From the NCBI RefSeq assembly GCF_010820565.1, contig NZ_JAAIJQ010000023.1, positions 1-64,000 of the forward strand: a stretch of DNA of 64,000 bases. Direction: 5' to 3'. Made by a program: the position numbers and the translations under genes. The notes beneath the pieces were generated by a model. It did no database searches, was not told the origin of the DNA, and saw only the letters and a program-made list of their open reading frames with translations. Positions within the stretch are counted from its first letter, which is position 1. The number at the start of each line of letters is the position of its first letter. Positions 38,953 to 47,154 of the stretch are shown one piece after another. Source of the DNA: Thiorhodococcus minor (GTDB taxonomy: Bacteria > Pseudomonadota > Gammaproteobacteria > Chromatiales > Chromatiaceae).

Positions 38953-39603
38953 ATGCCCAAGACGCAACCCGACGCCTACCAAGAATTCTTCAAAGGCCTC
39001 TGGCGCGAAAACCCGGTCTTCGCCCAGGTGCTTGGCATGTGCCCCATGCTGGCCGTCACCAACTCGGCCGTGAACGGCATGGCCATGGGGCTCGCCACCT
39101 TCTTCGTGCTTGTGGCGTCCAGCCTGCTGGTCGCCTTGCTCAAGCGCTGGATCCCGCGGCAGGTCCGCATCTCGAGCTTCATCATCATCATCGCGACCTT
39201 CGTGACCGTGACCGACTACAGCCTGCAGGCGCTGGTCCCGGCCATTCACAAGGAGCTGGGCGCCTTCATTCCGCTGATCGTGGCGAACTGTCTGATCCTC
39301 GGCCGCCAGGAGGCCTTCGCCTCGCGTCAGCCGGCGCGGCTGGCGCTCATGGATGCCCTGGGGATGGCGACCGGCTTCCTCTTCGCCCTGGTCGCGCTCG
39401 GCAGCGTGCGCGAGATCCTCGGCGAGGGCGCCCTCTTCGGCGTCGACCTCTTCGGCCCCAACTTCGAGCCCTGGGTCATCATGATCCTGCCACCCGGCGG
39501 CTTTCTGACCCTCGGCCTGCTGCTGCTCTTCTTCAGCTGGCTGGCCGAGCGCCGCCAAAAGCTGGCCGAGCGCCTCGCCGAGATGGAGGTCGAGGGGTCG
39601 TGA
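38953..39603 (+). CDS. rnfE: Rnf complex membrane subunit RnfE
   Basis: 216 residues, six membrane helices, homologous to NqrD. Seen: FFKGLWRENPVFAQVLGMCPMLAVTNSAVNG at the N terminus with the conserved membrane Cys, VPLI-like IPLIVANCLILGRQEAFA in the middle (second conserved Cys) and VREILGEG. The Cys pair of RnfA and RnfE is known to hold a [2Fe-2S] centre within the membrane. Start ATG 38953 is family-like (MPKTQPDAYQEFFKGLW). Its stop overlaps the GTG of rnfA. Confidence 0.93.
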   Translation: MPKTQPDAYQEFFKGLWRENPVFAQVLGMCPMLAVTNSAVNGMAMGLATFFVLVASSLLVALLKRWIPRQVRISSFIIIIATFVTVTDYSLQALVPAIHKELGAFIPLIVANCLILGRQEAFASRQPARLALMDALGMATGFLFALVALGSVREILGEGALFGVDLFGPNFEPWVIMILPPGGFLTLGLLLLFFSWLAERRQKLAERLAEMEVEGS

Positions 39604-40178
39604 ACGAGCTGGTCTGGATCTTCATCAGCGCCCTGCTGGTCAACAACTTCGTGCTGGCCTACTTCCTCGGCCTCTGTCCCTTCCTCGGGGTCTCGGGGCG
39701 CCTGGACACCGCCTTCCGGCTGGGGCTGGCGACCCTCTTCGTCATGCTGATCACGGCCTTCTGCGCCTGGCTGCTGAACACCTATGTGCTCATCTACGCG
39801 CCCTATCTGCGCCTCATCAGCTTCATCGTCGTCATCGCCAGCACGGTGCAGTTCATCGAGATGGTCATCAAGCGCGTCAGCCCAGGGCTCTTCCGCGCGC
39901 TCGGCATCTTCCTGCCGCTCATCACCACCAACTGCGCCATCCTGGGTCTGGCCATCTTCGCGACCAACAAGGGCTACGGGCTGGCGGAAGGCATGATCTA
40001 CGCCCTGGGCGCGGGCCTGGGCTTCACCCTGGCCCTGGTGCTCATGGCCGGGCTGCGCGAGGAGGCCGAGCTCGCACCCGTGCCGCGCCTGCTGCGCGGC
40101 ACCGCCATCAACCTCATCATCGCCGGCATCCTCTCCATGGCCTTCATGGGCTTCGCCGGACTCTTCAGCGCGGCCTGA
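39600..40178 (+). CDS. rnfA: Rnf complex membrane subunit RnfA
   Basis: 192 residues, the same length as E. coli RsxA within one residue. Six helices; homologous to NqrE. Seen: NNFVLAYFLGLCPFLGVSG with the conserved Cys, and LGIFLPLITTNCAILGLAIF with the second. It begins with GTG at 39600, overlapping the rnfE stop (GTGA). It works with RnfE in the membrane electron path. Confidence 0.93.
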   Translation: MNELVWIFISALLVNNFVLAYFLGLCPFLGVSGRLDTAFRLGLATLFVMLITAFCAWLLNTYVLIYAPYLRLISFIVVIASTVQFIEMVIKRVSPGLFRALGIFLPLITTNCAILGLAIFATNKGYGLAEGMIYALGAGLGFTLALVLMAGLREEAELAPVPRLLRGTAINLIIAGILSMAFMGFAGLFSAA

Positions 40179-40181
40179 GCC

Positions 40182-40379
40182 ATGCTGACGCACCTCATCG
40201 CCATCCTCGGACTCGCCGCACTCTGCGGCACCTGGGTCGTCTTCCAACGCTGGCTCAAGCGCGCCGACCCGGACGGCAGACATATCGAATCCGGATGCGG
40301 CTGCGGAGGTGCGCGGCATTGCCAAACGTCAGATGACGGCGCGAGTAAGATCGCGTCAGGAAATCTCGGCGCTCTCTGA
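40182..40379 (+). CDS. Small Cys-rich single-helix membrane protein after rnfA
   Basis: 65 residues at most. One membrane helix (LIAILGLAALCGTWVVF) is followed by a basic stretch and a GCGCGG cluster. It starts three bases after the rnfA stop, so it is in the rnf operon. It resembles small Cys-rich membrane proteins linked to iron or Rnf/Nqr maturation (NqrM-like), which is only an analogy. The C terminus after the Cys cluster looks non-conserved and may be extended by a change of stop. Confidence 0.55.
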   Translation: MLTHLIAILGLAALCGTWVVFQRWLKRADPDGRHIESGCGCGGARHCQTSDDGASKIASGNLGAL

Positions 40380-40658
40380 CCCAACGTTTGGGTATCCTCG
40401 TCAGATTCCCGAGCTGCTCAATCCGCCGAAAGGTTGCCCGCCTCGGATGGCGCGCTCCTTGCCTACCAACCGACTTTCTGCACTGAATACGCCCATCGAA
40501 GCTTATGTCGCAGTGCCGACACAAGACGATTGGCGCCGCCCGGGAAGATTTGGCCGACATCACAGTCGGACGACTGATCGGGACAATTCTCGGACGGGAG
40601 GCTATCGGGCTATATCGAGCCGTGTCAGGAGATCGGAAACAGGCGTTCTGGATGCGCG

Positions 40659-42812
40659 CTAACTCGAGCTATTCTGTGCTCCTTCAGGGGAGCTCCCAAG
40701 ACCGTGTGATTGATCCAGCTCTCGATGTCCGTCGAGGGACTCGCGCTCCTCGAGGATCTTTGCACGTATCTCCTCGACGGTCTGAGCAAGCTCAGGCCCC
40801 ATCCGCTTGAGGTCGTCAGCTCTGGATTCGCCCAGTTCCGAGAGAAGCGCGAAGTAATGCGGTTTGAATCGATCTTTGAATCGGTACTTGCCGAAAGCTT
40901 CGTCTTCGAACAACCGCCGGACGTAGGAGGTTTGCTCGGCCGCAAGCAAGAGGACTAGAAGAAGCGCGACGTTGGGTGTCTCTCGGTCGAGATCTAGGCT
41001 TGGGAGTACGGCTTCAAGGGTCTTGAAGGCGTTGGGAAACGCCTCTGTATAGACTTGCACTATAGCTAGCAAAAGCCCCAAGTCCCTCCCTGGCGCTTTT
41101 GTTTTGATCAGACGCATATCTTCTACAAAGTCGCGCAGTCTTGTCGCTTGTAGCCTCATGCGCCGCCACAGCTCGACAAGCGCAGGATAACGATCGAGCC
41201 CCTCGGGTGGCGCACCATTATCGAACAGGCTCAGGCGAGCCGAGGCTGCGCCAAGCTCCTCGCACGAAATGTGATCGAGAATCTGATCGGTGGCCCCCTC
41301 TTCTTGCAGCGACAAGAGCCCACCAAGAATTGCCACCCCTCGCGTAACGTAGTCGAGTGCATCGGAATTGCTCATTTTCGCCATTCGTTCTCTGTCGAAG
41401 AACGGGCCAAAATCCGCGGGGACATCTTTCTCGATTTGCTCGACCAACTCAGTGACGGATGCCACGACTTGATCTCGTTGGCCTTCCGGTAGGTAGTCCC
41501 GAGTGGCCTTTGCCAGCCGATCTTCTGTAGCTAGGTCCAAGCCGGCACCGCGCAAAGCCTCGGTCATGAGCCAGGCCTGCTCGGGAGTGAGGCAACCGTC
41601 GACAAGCATGCCGAGGTGGCCGAACGCACGTTCCCGTAAATCTTCCGGCGTGCACCAGATCTCCAGAAACCGCACCAGCCAAAGCGCTCGGCGCCGGTCG
41701 CCGCGCCGACCATGCCGCATCAGGTACCAGATGTTGAAGAAGCGCTCCGCGAGCCGATAGAGATTGTTTTTGGTGCTAGTAGGCTCGCGGTGAATGACGT
41801 TGGCGCGCTCTAACTGCTTGAGCTGTGCAGCAACCTGTTTACTGGGAAGGCGAGTCGCGCGGGCGATTTCCCCGGTGGAAAGGGCATCCCACCCAAGAGC
41901 AACCGCATCCACAATGGCCTGCTGCTGCGGGGGCAGATCGTCCATTCGGTGCTTGTAGAGCGGCGTTACTCGGTCGAGCAACTGCTCCAGGTCGCGGAAC
42001 GCGCTTCCGTCTCGGTCGAGCAAGATCTCAAAGAGCAATACCAGCGTCCGCGGAACACCGGCGATGAGGCGTCGCAGCGTCTCGATGCGACCTGGAGCCT
42101 GTGCAATGATCTCTTCTAGTCGCGCCTGCTGCTCCGGTGTGCCCAGGTGTCTCAATAGGGTTAGGGTCTCGTCAGAGGAAAGCCCATTGAGATTGAATTC
42201 CCGAAAAAACTGGTAGAAGGGGGCACCGTGATCATAGTGCTGCTCCAGCATCAGGGTGGATGCCCCGATGATCTGGATGCGTTTGGTGGTATGCAGAATC
42301 TCTCGCAGACGCTGTTGCTCTTGGCGCTTCAGCTTGCCGAACAGGTCGCCGACATTATCGATGAGCAATACCAGTCGCAGGCCTTGGCTCGCCAGGGCTT
42401 GATCCAGAATGAGGTGGCAGTCCTTCTCGTAATGTGGTGTTTCCCATGCTGCCTCCATGGCATCTGGTAGTCCTTCGAATCCCGGTCTGTCGCTCAGGTG
42501 GCTGGCCGCTTCCTCCCACAGCCGGCAAAGGCTGGTGACACCGTAAAGCTCTTCTTTGAAGAGCAGCGGGACCAGCCAATCGCGCGTCTCCTGATTGTCC
42601 CGGAGCGAGATCTGGATGCGGCGCAGTAGGCTGGTCTTGCCCTGCCCCCTTTGCCCCTGAATGATCGCGTGCGCTGGCTCGTCTTCCGGTCCACTGCCAA
42701 GGATCATGCGCAGGAGCTTGTCGGTTAGCTCCAAACGGACCGAATAGCGCGCGAGGAACTCCGACTCCGGTATCGCCTGCGGATTGTAGATTCCACTCAG
42801 TGTCTCCCCCAT
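40659..42812 (-). CDS. AAA/STAND-type ATPase with winged helix, second gene of ATPase cassette
   Basis: 717 residues. The N-terminal ATPase domain has Walker A GQRGQGKTSLL (near 54) and Walker B LRLVLLIDNVGDLF. DALSTGEIARATRLPSKQVAAQLKQL (near 310) is a winged-helix DNA-binding-like segment. The C-terminal ~350 residues are helical and repeat-like, without a recognised catalytic motif. This is the architecture of STAND-like NTPases and archaeal-type ATPases (sensor plus NTP switch). It follows the 376-aa ATPase gene after 13 bases and shares its promoter. The pair is inserted between rnfA and rnfC. Defence or stress function is possible; nothing in the sequence proves it. Confidence 0.7.
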   Translation of the reverse strand: MGETLSGIYNPQAIPESEFLARYSVRLELTDKLLRMILGSGPEDEPAHAIIQGQRGQGKTSLLRRIQISLRDNQETRDWLVPLLFKEELYGVTSLCRLWEEAASHLSDRPGFEGLPDAMEAAWETPHYEKDCHLILDQALASQGLRLVLLIDNVGDLFGKLKRQEQQRLREILHTTKRIQIIGASTLMLEQHYDHGAPFYQFFREFNLNGLSSDETLTLLRHLGTPEQQARLEEIIAQAPGRIETLRRLIAGVPRTLVLLFEILLDRDGSAFRDLEQLLDRVTPLYKHRMDDLPPQQQAIVDAVALGWDALSTGEIARATRLPSKQVAAQLKQLERANVIHREPTSTKNNLYRLAERFFNIWYLMRHGRRGDRRRALWLVRFLEIWCTPEDLRERAFGHLGMLVDGCLTPEQAWLMTEALRGAGLDLATEDRLAKATRDYLPEGQRDQVVASVTELVEQIEKDVPADFGPFFDRERMAKMSNSDALDYVTRGVAILGGLLSLQEEGATDQILDHISCEELGAASARLSLFDNGAPPEGLDRYPALVELWRRMRLQATRLRDFVEDMRLIKTKAPGRDLGLLLAIVQVYTEAFPNAFKTLEAVLPSLDLDRETPNVALLLVLLLAAEQTSYVRRLFEDEAFGKYRFKDRFKPHYFALLSELGESRADDLKRMGPELAQTVEEIRAKILEERESLDGHRELDQSHGLGSSPEGAQNSSS

Positions 42813-42825
42813 CGCTTCTCCACCC

Positions 42826-43956
42826 CTAATTGGCGACGTTGCGCCACCACCATTCGCGAATCACCGGAGAGTTGAAGCGGTAGCATGCGGGATCCTCCTG
42901 GTTGTTGAGGTAGCCGTCGTGCTTGAGGATGCCGACAAGGTCGACCTGGCGCTCCAAGACGCCATGCTCCACGGCGAGGTTGCTCAAGGAACGACTGTGG
43001 ATACCGTTGTTCCGCGGGTCTGCCGCGTAGCCGAGCACGGCCTTGACGAACTGAAGCTCTCTGGAGTCCAGAGTCATTCGTAAGCGGCTATACCAGTGCT
43101 CGAATAGATTTTGGTGAGTTAGCAGTGCAGTGAAGGCCTGCTCGACTGCATCGGGAGTGACAGAAGCGGGTGACAGCTCCTCCGCGAGGCGTCTGATAAA
43201 GATGGGTATCAACCAGTCCCAGCCGACACGCCCGAGCAAATGCTCCTGAGCCTCTTGAGGCAGATCCTCAAGGCCAAGCCGCGTTAACTCCTGGCCCAAG
43301 AAAGCACGTGCCTCGCTTGGAGTGAGCGGAGGGATGCGCAGGCTCTTGAGATCATTGATGTGCTTGCTTGCGCCGAGAGAAGCCGCGACATTCTCCAGTC
43401 CGATGGAGCCGGCAAAGACGAACTGGACGCGCTCCGTGAGAGCGGGATCATGCCGGCAGTCGCGGAGGGTCTGGAGCATGCGTATCGCTTCGCGCCGCTC
43501 CTGTTCAGATCTTTCTCCCAGCGTGTTTTCCACTGCTTGCGGAAGCTCGTCGACCATCAAGACGATACGTCCATCAAGTTCCAGACTTCGGCAGAACTGG
43601 ACAAACTCGCCGAAGTGATCCACCGGCCCGGAGGCGCCAAAACGGACTTTGGAGCCGATCTCCTCGATTCGAATCTGCTTGACCCAGCCTGAGAAGCGTT
43701 GGGAGGCCCGACTGAGTCGACTCACGAACTCCTGATCCAAGAGCGCAGATAAGAGCTTTCGGTACAGCTCATCGACAGAGTCGACCGACTCGACAAAGAC
43801 ATAGACTGGGAAGAAGCCGACCACAGGCTCAGCCAGCGCCTGCTTGAGCAGCGTGGTCTTACCGATACGCCGTGGCCCAGGGATCAGCAAATGGCTGCCG
43901 GACTTCAGATCTCTCCAGAAAGCGTTTTCGAGGTTGGGACGAGGAAATGTGGACAT
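42826..43956 (-). CDS. AAA ATPase, first gene of ATPase cassette
   Basis: 376 residues. Walker A is GPRRIGKTTLL (near 28), Walker B is GRIVLMVDELPQAV (near 130), a sensor-1-like VQFVFAGSIGLE follows, and the C-terminal ~90 residues resemble a winged helix (FVKAVLGYAADPRNNGIHSRSLSNLAVEHGV) ending in PVIREWWWRN. This is typical of the ATPases once grouped as archaeal ATPase/DUF234-like. Codons are less GC-biased than in the rnf genes, which suggests transfer. It is read from the promoter at 43992-44020. The partner is the 717-aa ATPase. Confidence 0.72.
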   Translation of the reverse strand: MSTFPRPNLENAFWRDLKSGSHLLIPGPRRIGKTTLLKQALAEPVVGFFPVYVFVESVDSVDELYRKLLSALLDQEFVSRLSRASQRFSGWVKQIRIEEIGSKVRFGASGPVDHFGEFVQFCRSLELDGRIVLMVDELPQAVENTLGERSEQERREAIRMLQTLRDCRHDPALTERVQFVFAGSIGLENVAASLGASKHINDLKSLRIPPLTPSEARAFLGQELTRLGLEDLPQEAQEHLLGRVGWDWLIPIFIRRLAEELSPASVTPDAVEQAFTALLTHQNLFEHWYSRLRMTLDSRELQFVKAVLGYAADPRNNGIHSRSLSNLAVEHGVLERQVDLVGILKHDGYLNNQEDPACYRFNSPVIREWWWRNVAN

Positions 43957-43980
43957 GACTGCAAGAGCACACTGGCAATG

Positions 43981-43999
43981 AATATTTTGCCAAAATATT
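43981..43999. promoter_or_regulatory. Perfect palindrome overlapping the ATPase promoter -10 box
   Basis: AATATTTTG and CAAAATATT form a perfect 9-bp inverted repeat with one base between. It covers the -10 hexamer and lies 25 bases from the ATG. It looks like an operator for a repressor. Confidence 0.65.
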
Positions 44000-44020
44000 T
44001 AACAAAATAATTATTGTCAA
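43992..44020 (-). promoter_or_regulatory. Sigma-70-type promoter for the ATPase cassette
   Basis: On the minus strand there is a consensus -35 TTGACA (44020-44015), a 17-base spacer and -10 TATTTT (43997-43992). The start codon of the 376-aa gene is at 43956. It is the clearest promoter in the window and sits in the most AT-rich stretch. Confidence 0.8.
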
Positions 44021-44294
44021 GTTGGCTCGCGCGCCACGTGAGAAACCCCGGGGAGCCGAGCTCCGAAGGCAAGCGAGGAAGAGACCTTGGGGACCTCATC
44101 CAGAAAACAGCACCGCGACTTCGATGACCAGTAGCGCATCCGAGCCGAATTGCGCCCGGCATCGCGATCGCCGGAGACGCAAGACCATCAGGCAAGGATG
44201 GACTTCATGTCCTCGTCCAACGCCCTACTCTCAGGCCGCGAATCAATGCCTGGCTGAGCCTCAGCGACTGGACCAGCAACCGCAGCCGATGGCC

Positions 44295-45638
44295 TCAATG
44301 CGCCTTGATCTTGCCGTGCCGAATGTCGCCCTTCGCGCTGCGGATAAGCTGAACGATGGGAATCCCCGAGGGGCATGAGAAGGTACAGGAGCCGCACTCC
44401 ACGCACTCCATCACCTGATAGGCCTTCATCTCCTCGTAGAGCCGGGCCTTGGCGAGGCGGGCCAGGCGCGACGGATTCAGGAAGTAGGGGCAGGCCTCGA
44501 CACAGCGGCCGCAGCGGATGCAGGGATACTCCTTGGGGCGGGCCGTCTCCTCTGCGGTGAAGGCCAGCAGCCCGGAGCTGCCCTTAAGCATGGGGGCATC
44601 CAGGCTGGCGATGGGCGCACCCATCATGGGACCGCCCATGAGCACCTCGCGCGTCTCCTCCTTGAGACCGCCGCAGAAGCGCAGCACCTCGCGCACAGGT
44701 GTGCCGAGCGGCACGATGAGATTGGCCGGATAGGCGACGCCGGGACCCGAGACGGTCACCAGGCGCTCGATGAGCGGCTGTCCCAGCTCGAAGTAGTCGG
44801 CGATCGCCACGACGGTGCCGACGTTGTTGACCAGGATCTCCAGGTCCCGCGGCAGGAGTCCCGAGGGCACCTCCCTGTCGTAGATGGCCTTGATGAGCAT
44901 CTTCTCGGCGCCCTGGGGATACTTGACCTGCAGGGGGACGACCCGGATCGGCAGATCGTCGCTCAAGTGCTGGCGCAGGACCTCGATGGCGTCCGCCTTG
45001 TTCAGCTCGACACCGATGGTCGCATCGTCCGCACCCAGCTTCCGGCGCATCAGCTCGATGCCCCGGATCAGGGTCTCCGGCCGCTCCAGCATGAGGCGAT
45101 GATCGTTGGTCAGAAAGGGCTCGCATTCAGCCCCATTGATCAGCAGGTGCCGAATGCGCTGCCCGTCTGGCATGGACAGCTTGACGTGGGCAGGAAAGGC
45201 GGCGCCGCCAAGACCGACGATGCCCGCCTGCTGGACCTCGCCGATGAATGCCTCCATCGATAGAGCCGCCCAGTCGATCGGCGGCTTGGGCGCCAGACGC
45301 TGGGTCGCATAGGGGTCGGCGGCAATCTCGATGGCCTGCGCGAAGCGCCCGTCGACGAAGCGATGCGGACCCATGCTCCGCACCCAGCCGGTCACTGGGC
45401 TGTGCAAGGCCGTGGAGACGAAGCCTCCGGGCTCGGCGATGCGCTCCCCGCGCTGCACCCGCTGTCCCTCGGTGACGATCGCCTTGGCCGGCACGCCGAG
45501 ATTCTGATGCAGGGGGATCACATAGCGGTCGACGAAGGGCATGCGCTGGATCGGCAGCCCCTCGGTGCGCTCCTTGTTCTCGGCCGGATGCACACCATGG
45601 GCGAAGCTCTGTTTGAAAAGCGCGCTGAGACCGTTCAT
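44295..45638 (-). CDS. rnfC: Rnf complex NADH-side subunit RnfC
   Basis: 447 residues, a compact RnfC. It is the cytoplasmic NADH- and FMN-binding subunit. Seen: GLGGAAFPAHVKLS (the GxGGxxFPxHVK nucleotide/flavin motif, near 140), LLINGAECEPFLTNDHRLM, then two ferredoxin motifs CIRCGRCVEACPYFLNPSRL and CVECGSCTFSCPSGIPIVQLIR near the C terminus. Start 45638 (MNGLSALFKQSF) is chosen because residues upstream are not family-like. In most gammaproteobacteria rnfC lies between rnfB and rnfD; here it is on the opposite strand, separated by the ATPase cassette. Confidence 0.93.
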   Translation of the reverse strand: MNGLSALFKQSFAHGVHPAENKERTEGLPIQRMPFVDRYVIPLHQNLGVPAKAIVTEGQRVQRGERIAEPGGFVSTALHSPVTGWVRSMGPHRFVDGRFAQAIEIAADPYATQRLAPKPPIDWAALSMEAFIGEVQQAGIVGLGGAAFPAHVKLSMPDGQRIRHLLINGAECEPFLTNDHRLMLERPETLIRGIELMRRKLGADDATIGVELNKADAIEVLRQHLSDDLPIRVVPLQVKYPQGAEKMLIKAIYDREVPSGLLPRDLEILVNNVGTVVAIADYFELGQPLIERLVTVSGPGVAYPANLIVPLGTPVREVLRFCGGLKEETREVLMGGPMMGAPIASLDAPMLKGSSGLLAFTAEETARPKEYPCIRCGRCVEACPYFLNPSRLARLAKARLYEEMKAYQVMECVECGSCTFSCPSGIPIVQLIRSAKGDIRHGKIKAH

Positions 45639-45894
45639 TCGCGAGTCACCACAGCAAGTCCTGACCGTGCGGCGGTATCGAGCACGGATGAGGGATGGAA
45701 AATCCAACTGTCCCTGCACCCGCCAGACGACGGCCAAGGCAGCCTCGAATCGGCAGGCTAGGCAGGGGCCAAGCCAGTGTCAAGGCGCATCGAAATGACC
45801 GCGCAGCCCCAGCGCGCGGGGGCTTGAATGGGCGCAGTCGCTCGCGCGCGAGCTGATGACGCGGCTCGGCGTCGGCACAGCGGCCGCGCCCGGC

Positions 45895-46860
45895 TTAGAG
45901 ATCGCCAGGCACACTGGGCGCAAAGGCCGTCGGACTGACCCCACTCAGGATCCAGGCGGCGACGCCCAGATAGGCGATCCTCGGCACCCAGGTCGCCAGG
46001 GCATCCTCGAGTCCCTCGAGGTCAGTCCTTGTCATGGCCGCGATGCGGGTCAGCATGTCGCCGAGCGAGCCGGAGGCCTCGCCCGCAGCGAGCAGCCGGG
46101 TCGAGCGGGCGTCGATCAACGGACAGTCCGCGAATGCGCGGTGCAGGGGATGTCCCGACTCCACAGCCAGACGCAGACCGTCCAGCGCGACACGCGCCTT
46201 CTGGCTCGGGACGGTTCCCGCCGCGATGCTAAGCGCCTTCAGCGCCGGCACGCCGGACTCGATCAGCAGGGCCAGCGCGTCGAGATAGCGCGAGCGATTG
46301 CGAAGGATCTCCAGACGACCGAGCAGGGGAAGGCGCAGCGCAAGCGCATCCAACGAGCGCCTCCCCCCGGCCGACTTGGCCACCCCCAACAGACGCGGGG
46401 CCAAGAAGATCACCATGGCGACCACCAGAAGCGGGGCGAGCACGGCTCCCAGGTAGTCGAAAGGACCAAGCTCGCCCAGAATCAAGCCCTGAACCGGGCG
46501 CACGAAGGCCGCCACGATCAAGACGAACGCCGGCAGCATCAGCTTTCCGCGGACCTTGCGGCGCCTGAGATCCGCCTTGTCATGGCGCTCGGCGAGACGC
46601 CGATAGGCCTGCTCCATCCTACCGGCGACCGAGGCCGCCTGAAGGATCTCGGTATCGACCCGATCGAAGAGGCCGGTTTGCCGACCGATGACGCCCAGGC
46701 TGCGGCCACGGCCGGCCAGGGCAGCGGCCGTCGCCAGCGGCTTGCGCTGGCTGGGTGACGCGCCTTCGGCAAGGGTGCGAAAGGCCTGCTCCGGCGGCAT
46801 GCCGGCATGGTCCAGGGACGCGAGCTGCGCCATGAGGTCTGCCTTTGTACGATGGTCCAT
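45895..46860 (-). CDS. Stand-alone GspF/T2SF-domain membrane protein
   Basis: About 321 residues. It has two T2SSF-like helical domains: residues ~10-100 (MPPEQAFRTLAEGAS) and 190-290 (RYLDALALLIESGVPALKALSIAAGTV, LAAGEASGSLGDMLTRIA), with membrane helices between (PAFVLIVAAFV and LAPLLVVAMVIFLAPRLLG) and at the C terminus. This is the inner-membrane platform fold of type II secretion and type IV pilus systems (GspF/PilC), which usually has ~400 residues. No other secretion gene is nearby. The start may instead be 46875. Confidence 0.72.
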   Translation of the reverse strand: MDHRTKADLMAQLASLDHAGMPPEQAFRTLAEGASPSQRKPLATAAALAGRGRSLGVIGRQTGLFDRVDTEILQAASVAGRMEQAYRRLAERHDKADLRRRKVRGKLMLPAFVLIVAAFVRPVQGLILGELGPFDYLGAVLAPLLVVAMVIFLAPRLLGVAKSAGGRRSLDALALRLPLLGRLEILRNRSRYLDALALLIESGVPALKALSIAAGTVPSQKARVALDGLRLAVESGHPLHRAFADCPLIDARSTRLLAAGEASGSLGDMLTRIAAMTRTDLEGLEDALATWVPRIAYLGVAAWILSGVSPTAFAPSVPGDL

Positions 46861-46892
46861 TGCGTCCCGAGCCATAAGCCTAAGAAGAGCAG

Positions 46893-47028
46893 TTGAACCG
46901 CAAAGGGCACAGAGAGCGCAAAGGATTTCAACACCTTGCCTGCGAAGCGATGCTCACTCAGAGGGTGAAGCGACGCAGCGATGCAAGCCTCTGTTTTTCT
47001 TCCTGTCCTTCGCGCCTTTGCGGTTCAA
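46893..47028. repeat. Dispersed inverted repeat, copy 2
   Basis: TTGAACCGCAAAGG at 46893 and CCTTTGCGGTTCAA at 47015-47028 are complementary and bracket about 136 bases with no gene. The right end, beginning TCCTTCGCGC at 47006, is identical over 23 bases to 11671-11693. Confidence 0.7.
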
Positions 47029-47154
47029 ATTGCCGAATCTAGGATGAGTGCTTGGCCGCGGTCGTCGAGTCGTCGCGTTTCGGGCGTCGCGGCCTGCGAA
47101 TTCCCCCTCAAGGGCGCAAGATAACCCTACCGCCACGTTGGATAGAAGCCGCCC

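Noticed and set aside
40309-40658. Possible genes between the small Cys-rich gene and the ATPase gene
   Set aside because: Overlapping frames here have no family match and conflict with each other; it is more likely non-coding or remnant DNA.
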